From the NCBI RefSeq assembly GCF_000613725.1, contig NZ_BAJN01000010.1, forward strand, positions 1 through 64,000: DNA of 64,000 nucleotides, given 5' to 3'. The first letter of the stretch is position 1. Each line of letters starts with the position of its first letter. The DNA comes from Hoylesella pleuritidis JCM 14110 (GTDB lineage: Bacteria; Bacteroidota; Bacteroidia; Bacteroidales; Bacteroidaceae). A program made the position numbers and the translations under genes. Below, one piece after another: positions 55,436 through 62,788 of this stretch. The notes under the pieces are model-generated. The model was not told the origin of the DNA. It was given only the letters and a program-made list of their open reading frames with translations, and ran no database searches.

Positions 55436-55461
55436 TTTTCAGGTATATACAAATCCCTTTT
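55413..55461. terminator. Bidirectional terminator between nudix and DUF417 genes
   Basis: AAAAGGGATTTGTATATA and TATATACAAATCCCTTTT form a perfect 18-bp stem with a 13-nt loop and T-rich ends on both strands. The two flanking genes converge on it. Confidence 0.9.
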
Positions 55462-55514
55462 CGTCTCTTTTCTTTTGTTCTTCTGTCTGAAATGTAATCA
55501 GTTGAAGTTTAATA

Positions 55515-56102
55515 TTAATTCTTTCGTCGGAGGATTCTGCCGGCACAGTCAGCCAGTACAACGATGGCGCCTGCCAATATCGCAGTGTCTTTGATAACGA
55601 GCCTTCCTGCACCCGTTAAAAGCGGGAATCCGTGTTCGCCACTGCCCAAATCGGGCACCCAAACCTCGGGAGTGGTGATGAGAAACGACAGTGTTCCGAA
55701 AGTCATTAAGATGACAAGACCGGCCCCGATGAAGCCCGGCTTGGGCCAAAAGATGCCCAATAAGGTCAGGACTCCGAATGACATAATCATTAAGCCCAAT
55801 CCTTTGGAGAATGTGTAAGTATGATTGGTTTCGTGCCAAGCGTGTTTCTTTGCATCGAATTCACCCTCTTTGAGTTTGTAGTCTTTGTATTCGGGTGCAT
55901 CCTTGGCATAGAAAAAACTCATAAACGGACTGTTGGCTACAAACGGTACGATGCCTTCGGCCTCATAATTCCAAAATTTCAGTCCGCCGATCCATATAAA
56001 AATGATGAATATGGCCACACGAATCAGATTCACTCCTGTTGCTTTTAGTGATGCCGACAGCTGTAAAATGACGGTCATCAATGTAGAAAATTTTCCCTTC
56101 AT
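55515..56102 (-). CDS. DUF417 (YkgB/RclC-like) inner-membrane protein
   Basis: The 195-residue protein has four membrane segments. Its sequence FIWIGGLKFWNYEAEGIVPF followed by VANSPFMSFFY and the C-terminal GAGRLVIKDTAILAGAIVVL are marks of DUF417, the family of E. coli RclC/YkgB. RclC belongs to a regulon for resistance to reactive chlorine, so a role in oxidant stress is possible in a host-associated Bacteroidales. That is inferred from the family only. A loop of about 45 charged residues (YKDYKLKEGEFDAKKHAWHE) lies between the first two helices. No rclR/rclA neighbours are seen. Confidence 0.87.
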   Translation of the reverse strand: MKGKFSTLMTVILQLSASLKATGVNLIRVAIFIIFIWIGGLKFWNYEAEGIVPFVANSPFMSFFYAKDAPEYKDYKLKEGEFDAKKHAWHETNHTYTFSKGLGLMIMSFGVLTLLGIFWPKPGFIGAGLVILMTFGTLSFLITTPEVWVPDLGSGEHGFPLLTGAGRLVIKDTAILAGAIVVLADCAGRILRRKN

Positions 56103-56175
56103 AATTGTTGTTTATTTAATTGTTAATCCTGTTTCCGTCTGCCTCTGTGGGCAGTTTCGGTCTTCTTTTCGGGCA

Positions 56176-56183
56176 CAAAGATA
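56176..56183 (-). promoter_or_regulatory. -7 element of the DUF417 gene
   Basis: TATCTTTG on the minus strand, about 75 bp before the start codon. The -33 box is weak. Confidence 0.6.
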
Positions 56184-56348
56184 CGAAGAAAACGATGAAT
56201 TGTATCACTAATTTGTATTTATTACAAAAACAATCTCCATTTATGACATATTCATCTACATCTGTTCGGCTTATTGTTAATCGTTTGCAGATTTGTTAAA
56301 AGAGTGAAAACATATGCTATATAATAAGGTATAAGTAAAAGTTTTAAT

Positions 56349-56356
56349 TACTTTTG
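56349..56356 (+). promoter_or_regulatory. -7 element of topA
   Basis: TACTTTTG 28 bp before the topA ATG. No clear -33 box. Confidence 0.6.
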
Positions 56357-56384
56357 CACCCTATAAAAGTTATACACAGCTATT

Positions 56385-58715
56385 ATGCAAGAGAATTTAG
56401 TCATTGTAGAGAGCCCTGCCAAGGCTAAAACCATAGAGAAATTTCTCGGTAAAGACTATAAGGTAATGTCCAGTTACGGGCATATCCGCGATCTGAAAAA
56501 GAAAGAGTTGAGTATCGACGAGAATACTTTGGAACCCACATACGAGATTCCCGACGAGAAGAAAAAGCTGGTGAGCGAACTCAAAAAGAATGCAACGGCT
56601 GCCCGGAAAGTGTGGTTGGCATCTGATGAGGACCGTGAGGGAGAGGCCATCTCGTGGCATCTGTGTGAGGTGTTGGGCTTGGATGAGGAGAAGACAAGCC
56701 GTATTGTGTTTCACGAAATCACGAAATCGGCCATCTTAGAAGCCATCGAAAAGCCTCGACATATCAATATGGACCTGGTCAATGCACAGCAAGCCAGACG
56801 CGTATTGGACCGTTTGGTGGGCTTCAAACTGTCTCCGGTGCTGTGGCGGAAGGTGAAACCCGCACTCTCGGCAGGCCGTGTTCAGAGTGTGGCTGTTCGT
56901 TTAATCGTGGAGCGCGAGCGTGAAATACAGGCTTTCAAGAGTGAACCTTATTACCGAGTGAATGCTATTTTCTCTGTCATTCACGCCGACGGAAGCGCGT
57001 CGGAAGTAAAAGCTGAGCTTGAGAAACGTTTCAAGACCCATCAGGAAGCTGTCGACTTCTTGGAGAAATGTAAGGATTCGACCTTCAAAGTGGGTTCCAT
57101 CACTAAGAAACCGTTGAAGCGTACGCCTGCGCCTCCATTCACAACGTCGACGCTTCAGCAAGAAGCAGCTCGCAAGTTGGGATTTACGGTGAGTCAGACG
57201 ATGATGGTTGCACAGCGACTTTATGAAAACGGGCGCATTACTTATATGCGAACGGACAGCGTGAATTTGTCGAAACTCTGCATAGGAGCGGCCAAAGAAG
57301 AAGTTGTTAAGCTCTGGGGCGAAGCGTATAGCAAGCCGCGTAATTTCCAAACACATTCAAAAGGTGCGCAGGAAGCACACGAAGCGATTCGTCCGACGTA
57401 TATGAGCGATTCGCAGATAGAAGGCACACAGCAGGAGAAACGCCTCTATGACCTTATCTGGAAACGCACAGCAGCCAGCCAGATGACCGATGCACAGATC
57501 GAGAAAACAACCGTAACGATCGATGTCAGCGGTGCAAACGAGAAGTTTGTAGCTACGGGTGAGGTGATCGTTTTCGACGGATTCCTCAAAGTTTACCGTG
57601 AATCGACCGACGATGACGATGCTAACAATCAGGAAGACTCAACCCATTTGCTGCCTGTTTTGAAACGAGGCGATGAGTTGCAACGCAATGAAATCATCTC
57701 GACGGAGCGTTTCAGCCAAGGTCCTGCACGCTATACGGAGGCCAGTTTGGTGCATAAGTTAGAGGAGTTGGGTATCGGTCGTCCGTCTACTTACGCTCCG
57801 ACGATCAGCACAATACAGCAACGCGAGTATGTACAAAAGGGTGATAAGAAGGGCGAAGAGCGCCAATACACCATCGATTCGCTGAAAGGCATCAAGATAA
57901 CGACACGTAACAGGAAAGAGACCGCAGGCAACGAGAAAGGCAAATTGTTGCCAACGGATATTGGGATCGTAGTCAACGATTTTCTCATCAACAACTTTCC
58001 GGGTATTATGGACTATCATTTTACGGCCCGAGTAGAGCAGCAATTCGACCGTATTGCAGAAGGAAAGGAAGGCTGGAAGAAGATGATGAAAGCCTTCGAC
58101 AAGGATTTTGAGCCGACGGTAGATAACGTAATCAAAACCCGTTCTGAGCATAAGGCCGGCGAACGAGAACTGGGAACGGATCCCGTTTCGGGCAAACCGG
58201 TATTCGTTAAGATAGGTCGCTTCGGCCCGGTTGTACAAATCGGTACGGCCGAAGATAAAGACAAGCCGCGCTTCTCGCAGTTGCCCGCAGACAAAAGTAT
58301 GGAGACCATTACGCTTGATGAGGCTTTGGAGTTGTTTAAATTGCCCCGAACCATTGGCGAATTTGAGGGCAGCGCTGTGGTGATTGGTGCCGGACGATTC
58401 GGTCCTTACGTGTTGCACAACAAGAAATATGTATCGCTTCCCAAGACAGAAGACCCGATGACGGTGGGTTTGGAGACTGCAATCGACTTAATAAATCAAA
58501 AGCGTGAGCAGGAGAAAAAGCGTCATATCAAAGCCTTTGAACAAGATCCGAAGTTGGAAGTGTTGAACGGTCGCTACGGGCCTTATATCGTTTACGACGG
58601 CAAAAATTATCGAATGCCGAAGAATCTCCACGACTCTGCGGCCGAACTCAGCTATGAACAGTGTATGGAAATCGTCAAATCCGCACCCGCAAAAGCTGTT
58701 GCCAAGAAGAAATAA
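56385..58715 (+). CDS. topA: DNA topoisomerase I
   Basis: The 776-residue enzyme has the Toprim domain (LVIVESPAKAKTIEKFLGKD, DEDREGE at 81-87 for Mg) and the active tyrosine Tyr287 in GRITYMRTDSVNL. The C-terminal part has Topo_C repeats (VKIGRFGPVVQIG, VIGAGRFGPYVLHNKKYVSL, VLNGRYGPYIVYDGKNYR) in place of zinc fingers, which is the form usual in Bacteroidetes. It relaxes negative supercoils behind RNA polymerase. It is followed by aroK after 3 bp and speA, so the three probably form one transcript. Confidence 0.97.
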   Translation: MQENLVIVESPAKAKTIEKFLGKDYKVMSSYGHIRDLKKKELSIDENTLEPTYEIPDEKKKLVSELKKNATAARKVWLASDEDREGEAISWHLCEVLGLDEEKTSRIVFHEITKSAILEAIEKPRHINMDLVNAQQARRVLDRLVGFKLSPVLWRKVKPALSAGRVQSVAVRLIVEREREIQAFKSEPYYRVNAIFSVIHADGSASEVKAELEKRFKTHQEAVDFLEKCKDSTFKVGSITKKPLKRTPAPPFTTSTLQQEAARKLGFTVSQTMMVAQRLYENGRITYMRTDSVNLSKLCIGAAKEEVVKLWGEAYSKPRNFQTHSKGAQEAHEAIRPTYMSDSQIEGTQQEKRLYDLIWKRTAASQMTDAQIEKTTVTIDVSGANEKFVATGEVIVFDGFLKVYRESTDDDDANNQEDSTHLLPVLKRGDELQRNEIISTERFSQGPARYTEASLVHKLEELGIGRPSTYAPTISTIQQREYVQKGDKKGEERQYTIDSLKGIKITTRNRKETAGNEKGKLLPTDIGIVVNDFLINNFPGIMDYHFTARVEQQFDRIAEGKEGWKKMMKAFDKDFEPTVDNVIKTRSEHKAGERELGTDPVSGKPVFVKIGRFGPVVQIGTAEDKDKPRFSQLPADKSMETITLDEALELFKLPRTIGEFEGSAVVIGAGRFGPYVLHNKKYVSLPKTEDPMTVGLETAIDLINQKREQEKKRHIKAFEQDPKLEVLNGRYGPYIVYDGKNYRMPKNLHDSAAELSYEQCMEIVKSAPAKAVAKKK

Positions 58716-58718
58716 AGG

Positions 58719-59245
58719 ATGCAACGGATCATCATCATCGGCTATATGGGTTCGGGAAAGACCACAGTCGGCCGAGCGCTTGCACATAATTTGGGGCTTT
58801 CTTTCTATGATCTCGACTGGTATATAGAAAGCAGAATGCACAAGACAGTCAAGCAATTGTTTGATGAAAAGGGTGAAGCTGGCTTTCGTTTGATTGAACG
58901 TAATCTGCTGCATGAGCTTGCCGAGTTTGAGAATATCGTCATTAGCTGTGGTGGAGGGACGCCTTGCTTCTTCGATAATATGGCTTATCTCAATGCGCAA
59001 GGCGATACAGTGTACCTCAAAGCTACGCCGGACGTATTGCATGGACACCTGAAAATGGGGAAGACTGTTCGTCCGTTATTGCTCGATAAGACCGAAGACG
59101 AAGTGCAAACTTTCATAAGTCGCAACTTGCTGAGCGCGAAACTTACTATAACAAGGCCAAATACACATTGGATGTAAACCTTATGGACAATTACGAAAAG
59201 ATTAAAATATCAGTGCAGAAACTGCGAGAACTACTTAAAATATAG
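58719..59245 (+). CDS. aroK: Shikimate kinase, frameshifted near the C-terminus
   Basis: The protein has the Walker A motif IGYMGSGKTTVGRALA, Asp-rich shikimate site YDLDWYIESRMHK and the GGGTP loop (VISCGGGTPCFFDN). The open frame stops at 59177 with a false tail after RNLLSA. One base added near 59130-59138 gives ETYYNKAKYTLDVNLMDNYE and ends KLRELLKI with stop at 59245, so the length is about 175 residues, which is normal. It phosphorylates shikimate in aromatic amino-acid synthesis. It lies between topA (3 bp) and speA (9 bp). The lost end contains part of the lid/adenine region, so a true frameshift would weaken or kill the enzyme. Confidence 0.92.
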
Positions 59246-59254
59246 ACTTTTGAA

Positions 59255-61147
59255 ATGAAGAAATGGACCATTGAAGACTCCAAAGAACTGTATAACATCA
59301 ACGGTTGGGGAACTTCTTACTTCGGCATTAACGATAAGGGAGATGTCTATGTCACGCCTTGTAAGGATAATACAGAGATTGATCTGCGCGATGTTATGGA
59401 TGAGTTGGCACTCAGAGATGTAACTCCGCCTGTGCTTCTGCGCTTTACCGACATTCTCGACAGCCGTATCGAGAAGACTGCAAGCTGCTTTCAGAAAGCT
59501 GCAAAGGAATACGATTACAAAGGCGAAAACTTTATTATCTATCCCATTAAGGTGAATCAGATGCAGCCGGTAGTGGAAGAAATCATCTCGCACGGCCGCA
59601 AATTCAATCTCGGTTTGGAAGCAGGCAGCAAGCCGGAGTTGCACGCTGTCATTGCGGTTCAGTGTCAAAGTGACTCTCTTATTGTGTGTAACGGCTACAA
59701 AGATCAATCTTATATCGAGCTGGCTTTGCTCGCTCAGAAGATGGGTAAGCGTATCTTCATTGTCGTCGAGAAGCTAAACGAACTCGAAATCATCGCTAAA
59801 ATGGCCAAGAAACTTGATGTTAAGCCCAACTTAGGCATACGAATCAAGCTCGCTTCGAGCGGTTCCGGTAAGTGGGAAGAGAGCGGTGGCGATGCAAGTA
59901 AGTTCGGATTGACCAGCTCTGAACTGTTACAAGCCCTCGAATTATTGAACGAAAAGGGACTGAATGACTGCTTACGGCTCATCCACTTTCATATAGGCTC
60001 GCAGATAACGAAGATTCGTCGCATTCAGACTGCATTGAGAGAAGCGGCCCAATTCTATGTTCAACTGCACAAAATGGGCTATAATGTCGACTTCGTTGAC
60101 TGTGGAGGAGGACTCGGAGTAGACTATGATGGCACACGTTCGTCGAATAGTGAGAGTTCTGTTAACTATTCGATACAAGAGTATGTCAATGATTGCATCT
60201 ACACGTTTGTTGATGCCGCCGACAAGAATGACATCTCCCACCCCAACATTATTACTGAAAGTGGACGTTCGTTGGTGGCTCATCACAGCGTGTTAGTTAT
60301 CGATGTGCTCGAGACGGCATCGCTTCCAGAGATGCCCGAAGAGTTCGAAGCCACGGCCGAAGACCACCAGTTGGTGCGTGATTTGTATGATATCTGGTGC
60401 AAACTCAACCCTCGTTCGATGATGGAAGACTGGCACGATGCCGAGCAAATACGTGAAGAGGCGCTCGATTTGTTCTCACATGGGATGGTAGATTTGAAGA
60501 CCCGCGCCGAGATCGAGAGTATGTATTGGAGCATTTGTCGTGAAATCAACAGCCTGGCCAAGTCTTTGAAGCACGTACCCGATGAATTAAAGAGTATGGA
60601 TAAGCTGTTAGCCGACAAGTACTTTTGCAATTTCTCGCTCTTCCAAAGCCTTCCCGATAGTTGGGCCATCGATCAGTTGTTCCCCATTATGCCCGTACAG
60701 CGCCTCGATGAGCGGCCTACTCGCAATGCAACACTGCAAGACATCACGTGCGACAGCGATGGAAAGATTGCCAATTTCGTTACCAATCGCCACATCGGTC
60801 ACGTGCTCCCCGTGCATCACTTGCGCCGAAACGAGCCTTATTATTTAGGTGTTTTCTTGGTCGGAGCATATCAAGAGATTCTCGGCGATATGCATAATCT
60901 CTTCGGAGATACCAATGCTGTGCATGTATCCGTTAAAGACGGACATTATCATATCGACCAGATCTTCGATGGAGAAACTGTTGAAGAAGTGCTCGATTAC
61001 GTGCAATACAACCCTAAAAAGCTTGTTCGGCAACTCGAAATATGGGTGACCAAGAGTGTCAAACAGGGTAAAATATCGCTTGAAGAGGGCAAAGTATTCC
61101 TCTCGAATTATCGTTCCGGACTCTACGGATACACCTATTTGGAATAA
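59255..61147 (+). CDS. speA: Biosynthetic arginine decarboxylase
   Basis: The 630-residue fold-type III PLP enzyme has Lys99 in YPIKVNQMQPVVEEI, a phosphate-binding region (DCGGGLGVDYDGTRSS) and HFHIGSQI. The length matches SpeA (about 630-660). It makes agmatine from arginine for polyamine synthesis in the cytoplasm. It follows aroK by 9 bp, and a strong terminator follows. Confidence 0.96.
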   Translation: MKKWTIEDSKELYNINGWGTSYFGINDKGDVYVTPCKDNTEIDLRDVMDELALRDVTPPVLLRFTDILDSRIEKTASCFQKAAKEYDYKGENFIIYPIKVNQMQPVVEEIISHGRKFNLGLEAGSKPELHAVIAVQCQSDSLIVCNGYKDQSYIELALLAQKMGKRIFIVVEKLNELEIIAKMAKKLDVKPNLGIRIKLASSGSGKWEESGGDASKFGLTSSELLQALELLNEKGLNDCLRLIHFHIGSQITKIRRIQTALREAAQFYVQLHKMGYNVDFVDCGGGLGVDYDGTRSSNSESSVNYSIQEYVNDCIYTFVDAADKNDISHPNIITESGRSLVAHHSVLVIDVLETASLPEMPEEFEATAEDHQLVRDLYDIWCKLNPRSMMEDWHDAEQIREEALDLFSHGMVDLKTRAEIESMYWSICREINSLAKSLKHVPDELKSMDKLLADKYFCNFSLFQSLPDSWAIDQLFPIMPVQRLDERPTRNATLQDITCDSDGKIANFVTNRHIGHVLPVHHLRRNEPYYLGVFLVGAYQEILGDMHNLFGDTNAVHVSVKDGHYHIDQIFDGETVEEVLDYVQYNPKKLVRQLEIWVTKSVKQGKISLEEGKVFLSNYRSGLYGYTYLE

Positions 61148-61212
61148 GAAACGTTGTGATTGGGCCGCCGAAAACATTGAATGCGCCGGCCCAATCACAG
61201 TGTTTCTTATTC
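61142..61212. terminator. Strong rho-independent terminator of speA
   Basis: GAATAAGAAAC...GATTGGGCCG and its complement form a stem of 26 bp with two mismatches, around a loop of about 19 nt, overlapping the speA stop. T-rich sequence follows. Confidence 0.9.
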
Positions 61213-61243
61213 TAAATATTTATTAAAACCCTTTCCGATCGTG

Positions 61244-61251
61244 TAACTTTC
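61244..61251 (+). promoter_or_regulatory. Putative promoter of the second ECF sigma gene
   Basis: TAACTTTC is one base off the -7 consensus, 33 bp before the ATG. No -33 TTTG. It might instead be a site read by the ECF factor itself. Confidence 0.4.
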
Positions 61252-61284
61252 CTCCCCCGCATTCGTCATTTCAACAGAGAGAAG

Positions 61285-61800
61285 ATGAAGACTATCAATT
61301 TCCGTAACGACATTCTGCCGTTGAAAAACCAGCTTTATCGGCTGGCACTGCGGATTACTCTCAATGCCGCAGAGGCCGAAGATGTCGTTCAGGACACGTT
61401 GATTAAAGTCTGGAATAGGCGAGACAGTTGGGAGACTATCGGTTCAATAGAGGCTTTCTGTCTGACAATCTGCCGCAATTTGTCGCTTGATCGGCTCCGC
61501 AAACAGGACAATCAAAATTACTCTTTGGATGCAGATGCTACGATACAACAGCCCGACGGTACGGCAAATCCTTATGAGACGACAAGCCAAAGAGACCGAG
61601 TCGAACTGATACGTCAACTCATCGATGCTCTCCCCGAGAAACAACGGAGTTGCATCCAGCTGCGAGACTTCGAGGGAAAAGCCTACAAGGAAATAGCCGA
61701 AGTGCTCGAAATAAGCGAAGAACAAGTGAAAGTCAACATCTTTCGAGCGCGTCAGGCCATCAAAACCAAGTTCAAACAATTAGACGATTATGGACTATAA
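61285..61800 (+). CDS. ECF RNA polymerase sigma factor
   Basis: The 171-residue protein has sigma region 2 (LYRLALRITLNAAEAEDVVQ, TLIKVWNRRDSW) and region 4 (LPEKQRSCIQLRDFEGKAYK with the helix EIAEVLEISEEQVKVNIFRA). It is closer to general Bacteroidetes ECF factors than to the SusC-linked one at 31692, and no FecR/SusC genes follow. The next gene overlaps by 11 bp and codes a small membrane protein, which is likely its anti-sigma factor. The pair ends in a terminator. Confidence 0.93.
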   Translation: MKTINFRNDILPLKNQLYRLALRITLNAAEAEDVVQDTLIKVWNRRDSWETIGSIEAFCLTICRNLSLDRLRKQDNQNYSLDADATIQQPDGTANPYETTSQRDRVELIRQLIDALPEKQRSCIQLRDFEGKAYKEIAEVLEISEEQVKVNIFRARQAIKTKFKQLDDYGL

Positions 61801-62278
61801 ATACATCAAACAACTGTTAGATCGCTACTGGAAGTGCGAGACCTCGCTTGCAGAAGAGGATATCCTGCGCACGTTTTTCAGTCAATCGACCGTTCCTTCG
61901 GAGCTTTTACGCTACCGAGAGTTGTTCACTTACGGGCAACTCAACAAAGAGACGGACGTTTTAAGCGACGACTTCGATGAGCGAGTACTGTCTGTGATCG
62001 ACGAACCAGCACCGGTCAAGGCCCGTACTATCACGATGACGCACCGGCTCAAACCGTTTTTCAAGGCAGCGGCAGTGGTTGCCATCTTCCTCACACTGGG
62101 CAATGCGGCCCAGGTTTCGTTCTCAGACGACAGCGATGTACGTACGAATGTGCCCGCAGGATATGATAAAGTGCATCGGGGAACATCCGTTGCAATGGGC
62201 GATTCTGCCGTTATCGATACGCTGCATCAGCATTTCTCGCAACCTGTGACACAGCCGGCCGCCAATCTGTTAAAATGA
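61790..62278 (+). CDS. Probable anti-sigma membrane protein
   Basis: The 162-residue protein has a cytoplasmic N-terminus (YIKQLLDRYWKCETSLAEED, a pattern common in Bacteroidetes anti-sigma-like proteins), one membrane segment (about 88-107, FFKAAAVVAIFLTLGNAA) and a short outer tail of about 50 residues. It overlaps the sigma gene by 11 bp. The arrangement and topology suggest that it holds the sigma at the membrane. No zinc anti-sigma motif (HxxxCxxC) is seen. The short outer part would leave it without a FecR-type sensor domain. Confidence 0.75.
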   Translation: MDYKYIKQLLDRYWKCETSLAEEDILRTFFSQSTVPSELLRYRELFTYGQLNKETDVLSDDFDERVLSVIDEPAPVKARTITMTHRLKPFFKAAAVVAIFLTLGNAAQVSFSDDSDVRTNVPAGYDKVHRGTSVAMGDSAVIDTLHQHFSQPVTQPAANLLK

Positions 62279-62377
62279 AATTTCTATGCTTTCTCTATAA
62301 AATAAATGTTTAGTAAAACAAAGTTGAGGCTGTGAAGTCTCGTTTCTCTCAAATTTTTCATAACATACTAACGTAGT

Positions 62378-62419
62378 AAAGGGACCGCTATTCCATCGGG
62401 AATAATGCGGTCTCTTTTA
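62378..62419 (+). terminator. Rho-independent terminator of the sigma operon
   Basis: AAAGGGACCGCTATTCC, loop ATCG, then GGAATAATGCGGTCTC and a T run. The stem has a single bulge. Confidence 0.8.
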
Positions 62420-62472
62420 TTGTTTGCAGACTGGATAAAGAATGACTTCATACAAAATTCTTTCAGTCCCAC

Positions 62473-62779
62473 CCCCAACAGGCCACGGCCTCACCTCAAC
62501 CCCTCTCTTTAGGGAGAGAAGAGTGTTATTGAACTGTATTTGATTGAATACCAGTGGCTTATCTATTGTGTTGCAATTAACGGTTAAATTCATCGTAATC
62601 AATGGTTAAACGGCGTGTATTTAACCGTTAATCGCACTGTGTTTAACGGCTTTTCACGACACGATTAACTGTTAATTAGATTTCGCTTTGTATATATTTG
62701 ATAATTAGGAACATATCGGAGCTTGTCCCTCTCCTCTCCTTTTGGAGAGGAGAGGGGTATGAGGCCGTGGCTTGTTGGG
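62473..62779. mobile_element. MITE-like element with terminal inverted repeats and brick array E
   Basis: CCCAACAGGCCACGGCCTCA at 62473-62492 and its inverted copy at 62760-62779 match in 19 of 20 bases. Each continues inward with a pyrimidine/purine hairpin (62500-62522 and the perfect CCCTCTCCTCTCC/GGAGAGGAGAGGG at 62727-62757). Inside is array E, with units at 62577, 62599, 62621, 62643 and 62665 (exact 22-bp steps) and the terminal module TTTGTATATATTTG at 62687, also in phase. No ORF is inside. TATGAGGCC is present twice, 22 bp apart, at the right end (62759 and 62781). The element abuts the stop codon of the LTA-synthase-like gene. Confidence 0.7.
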
Positions 62780-62788
62780 TATGAGGCC

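Noticed and set aside
57759-58418. Minus-strand frame of 219 codons inside topA
   Set aside because: Antisense shadow of a complete topoisomerase gene.
62473-62779. A classical insertion sequence
   Set aside because: Although there are terminal inverted repeats, the element is about 307 bp and has no transposase ORF, so MITE-like is the most that can be said.
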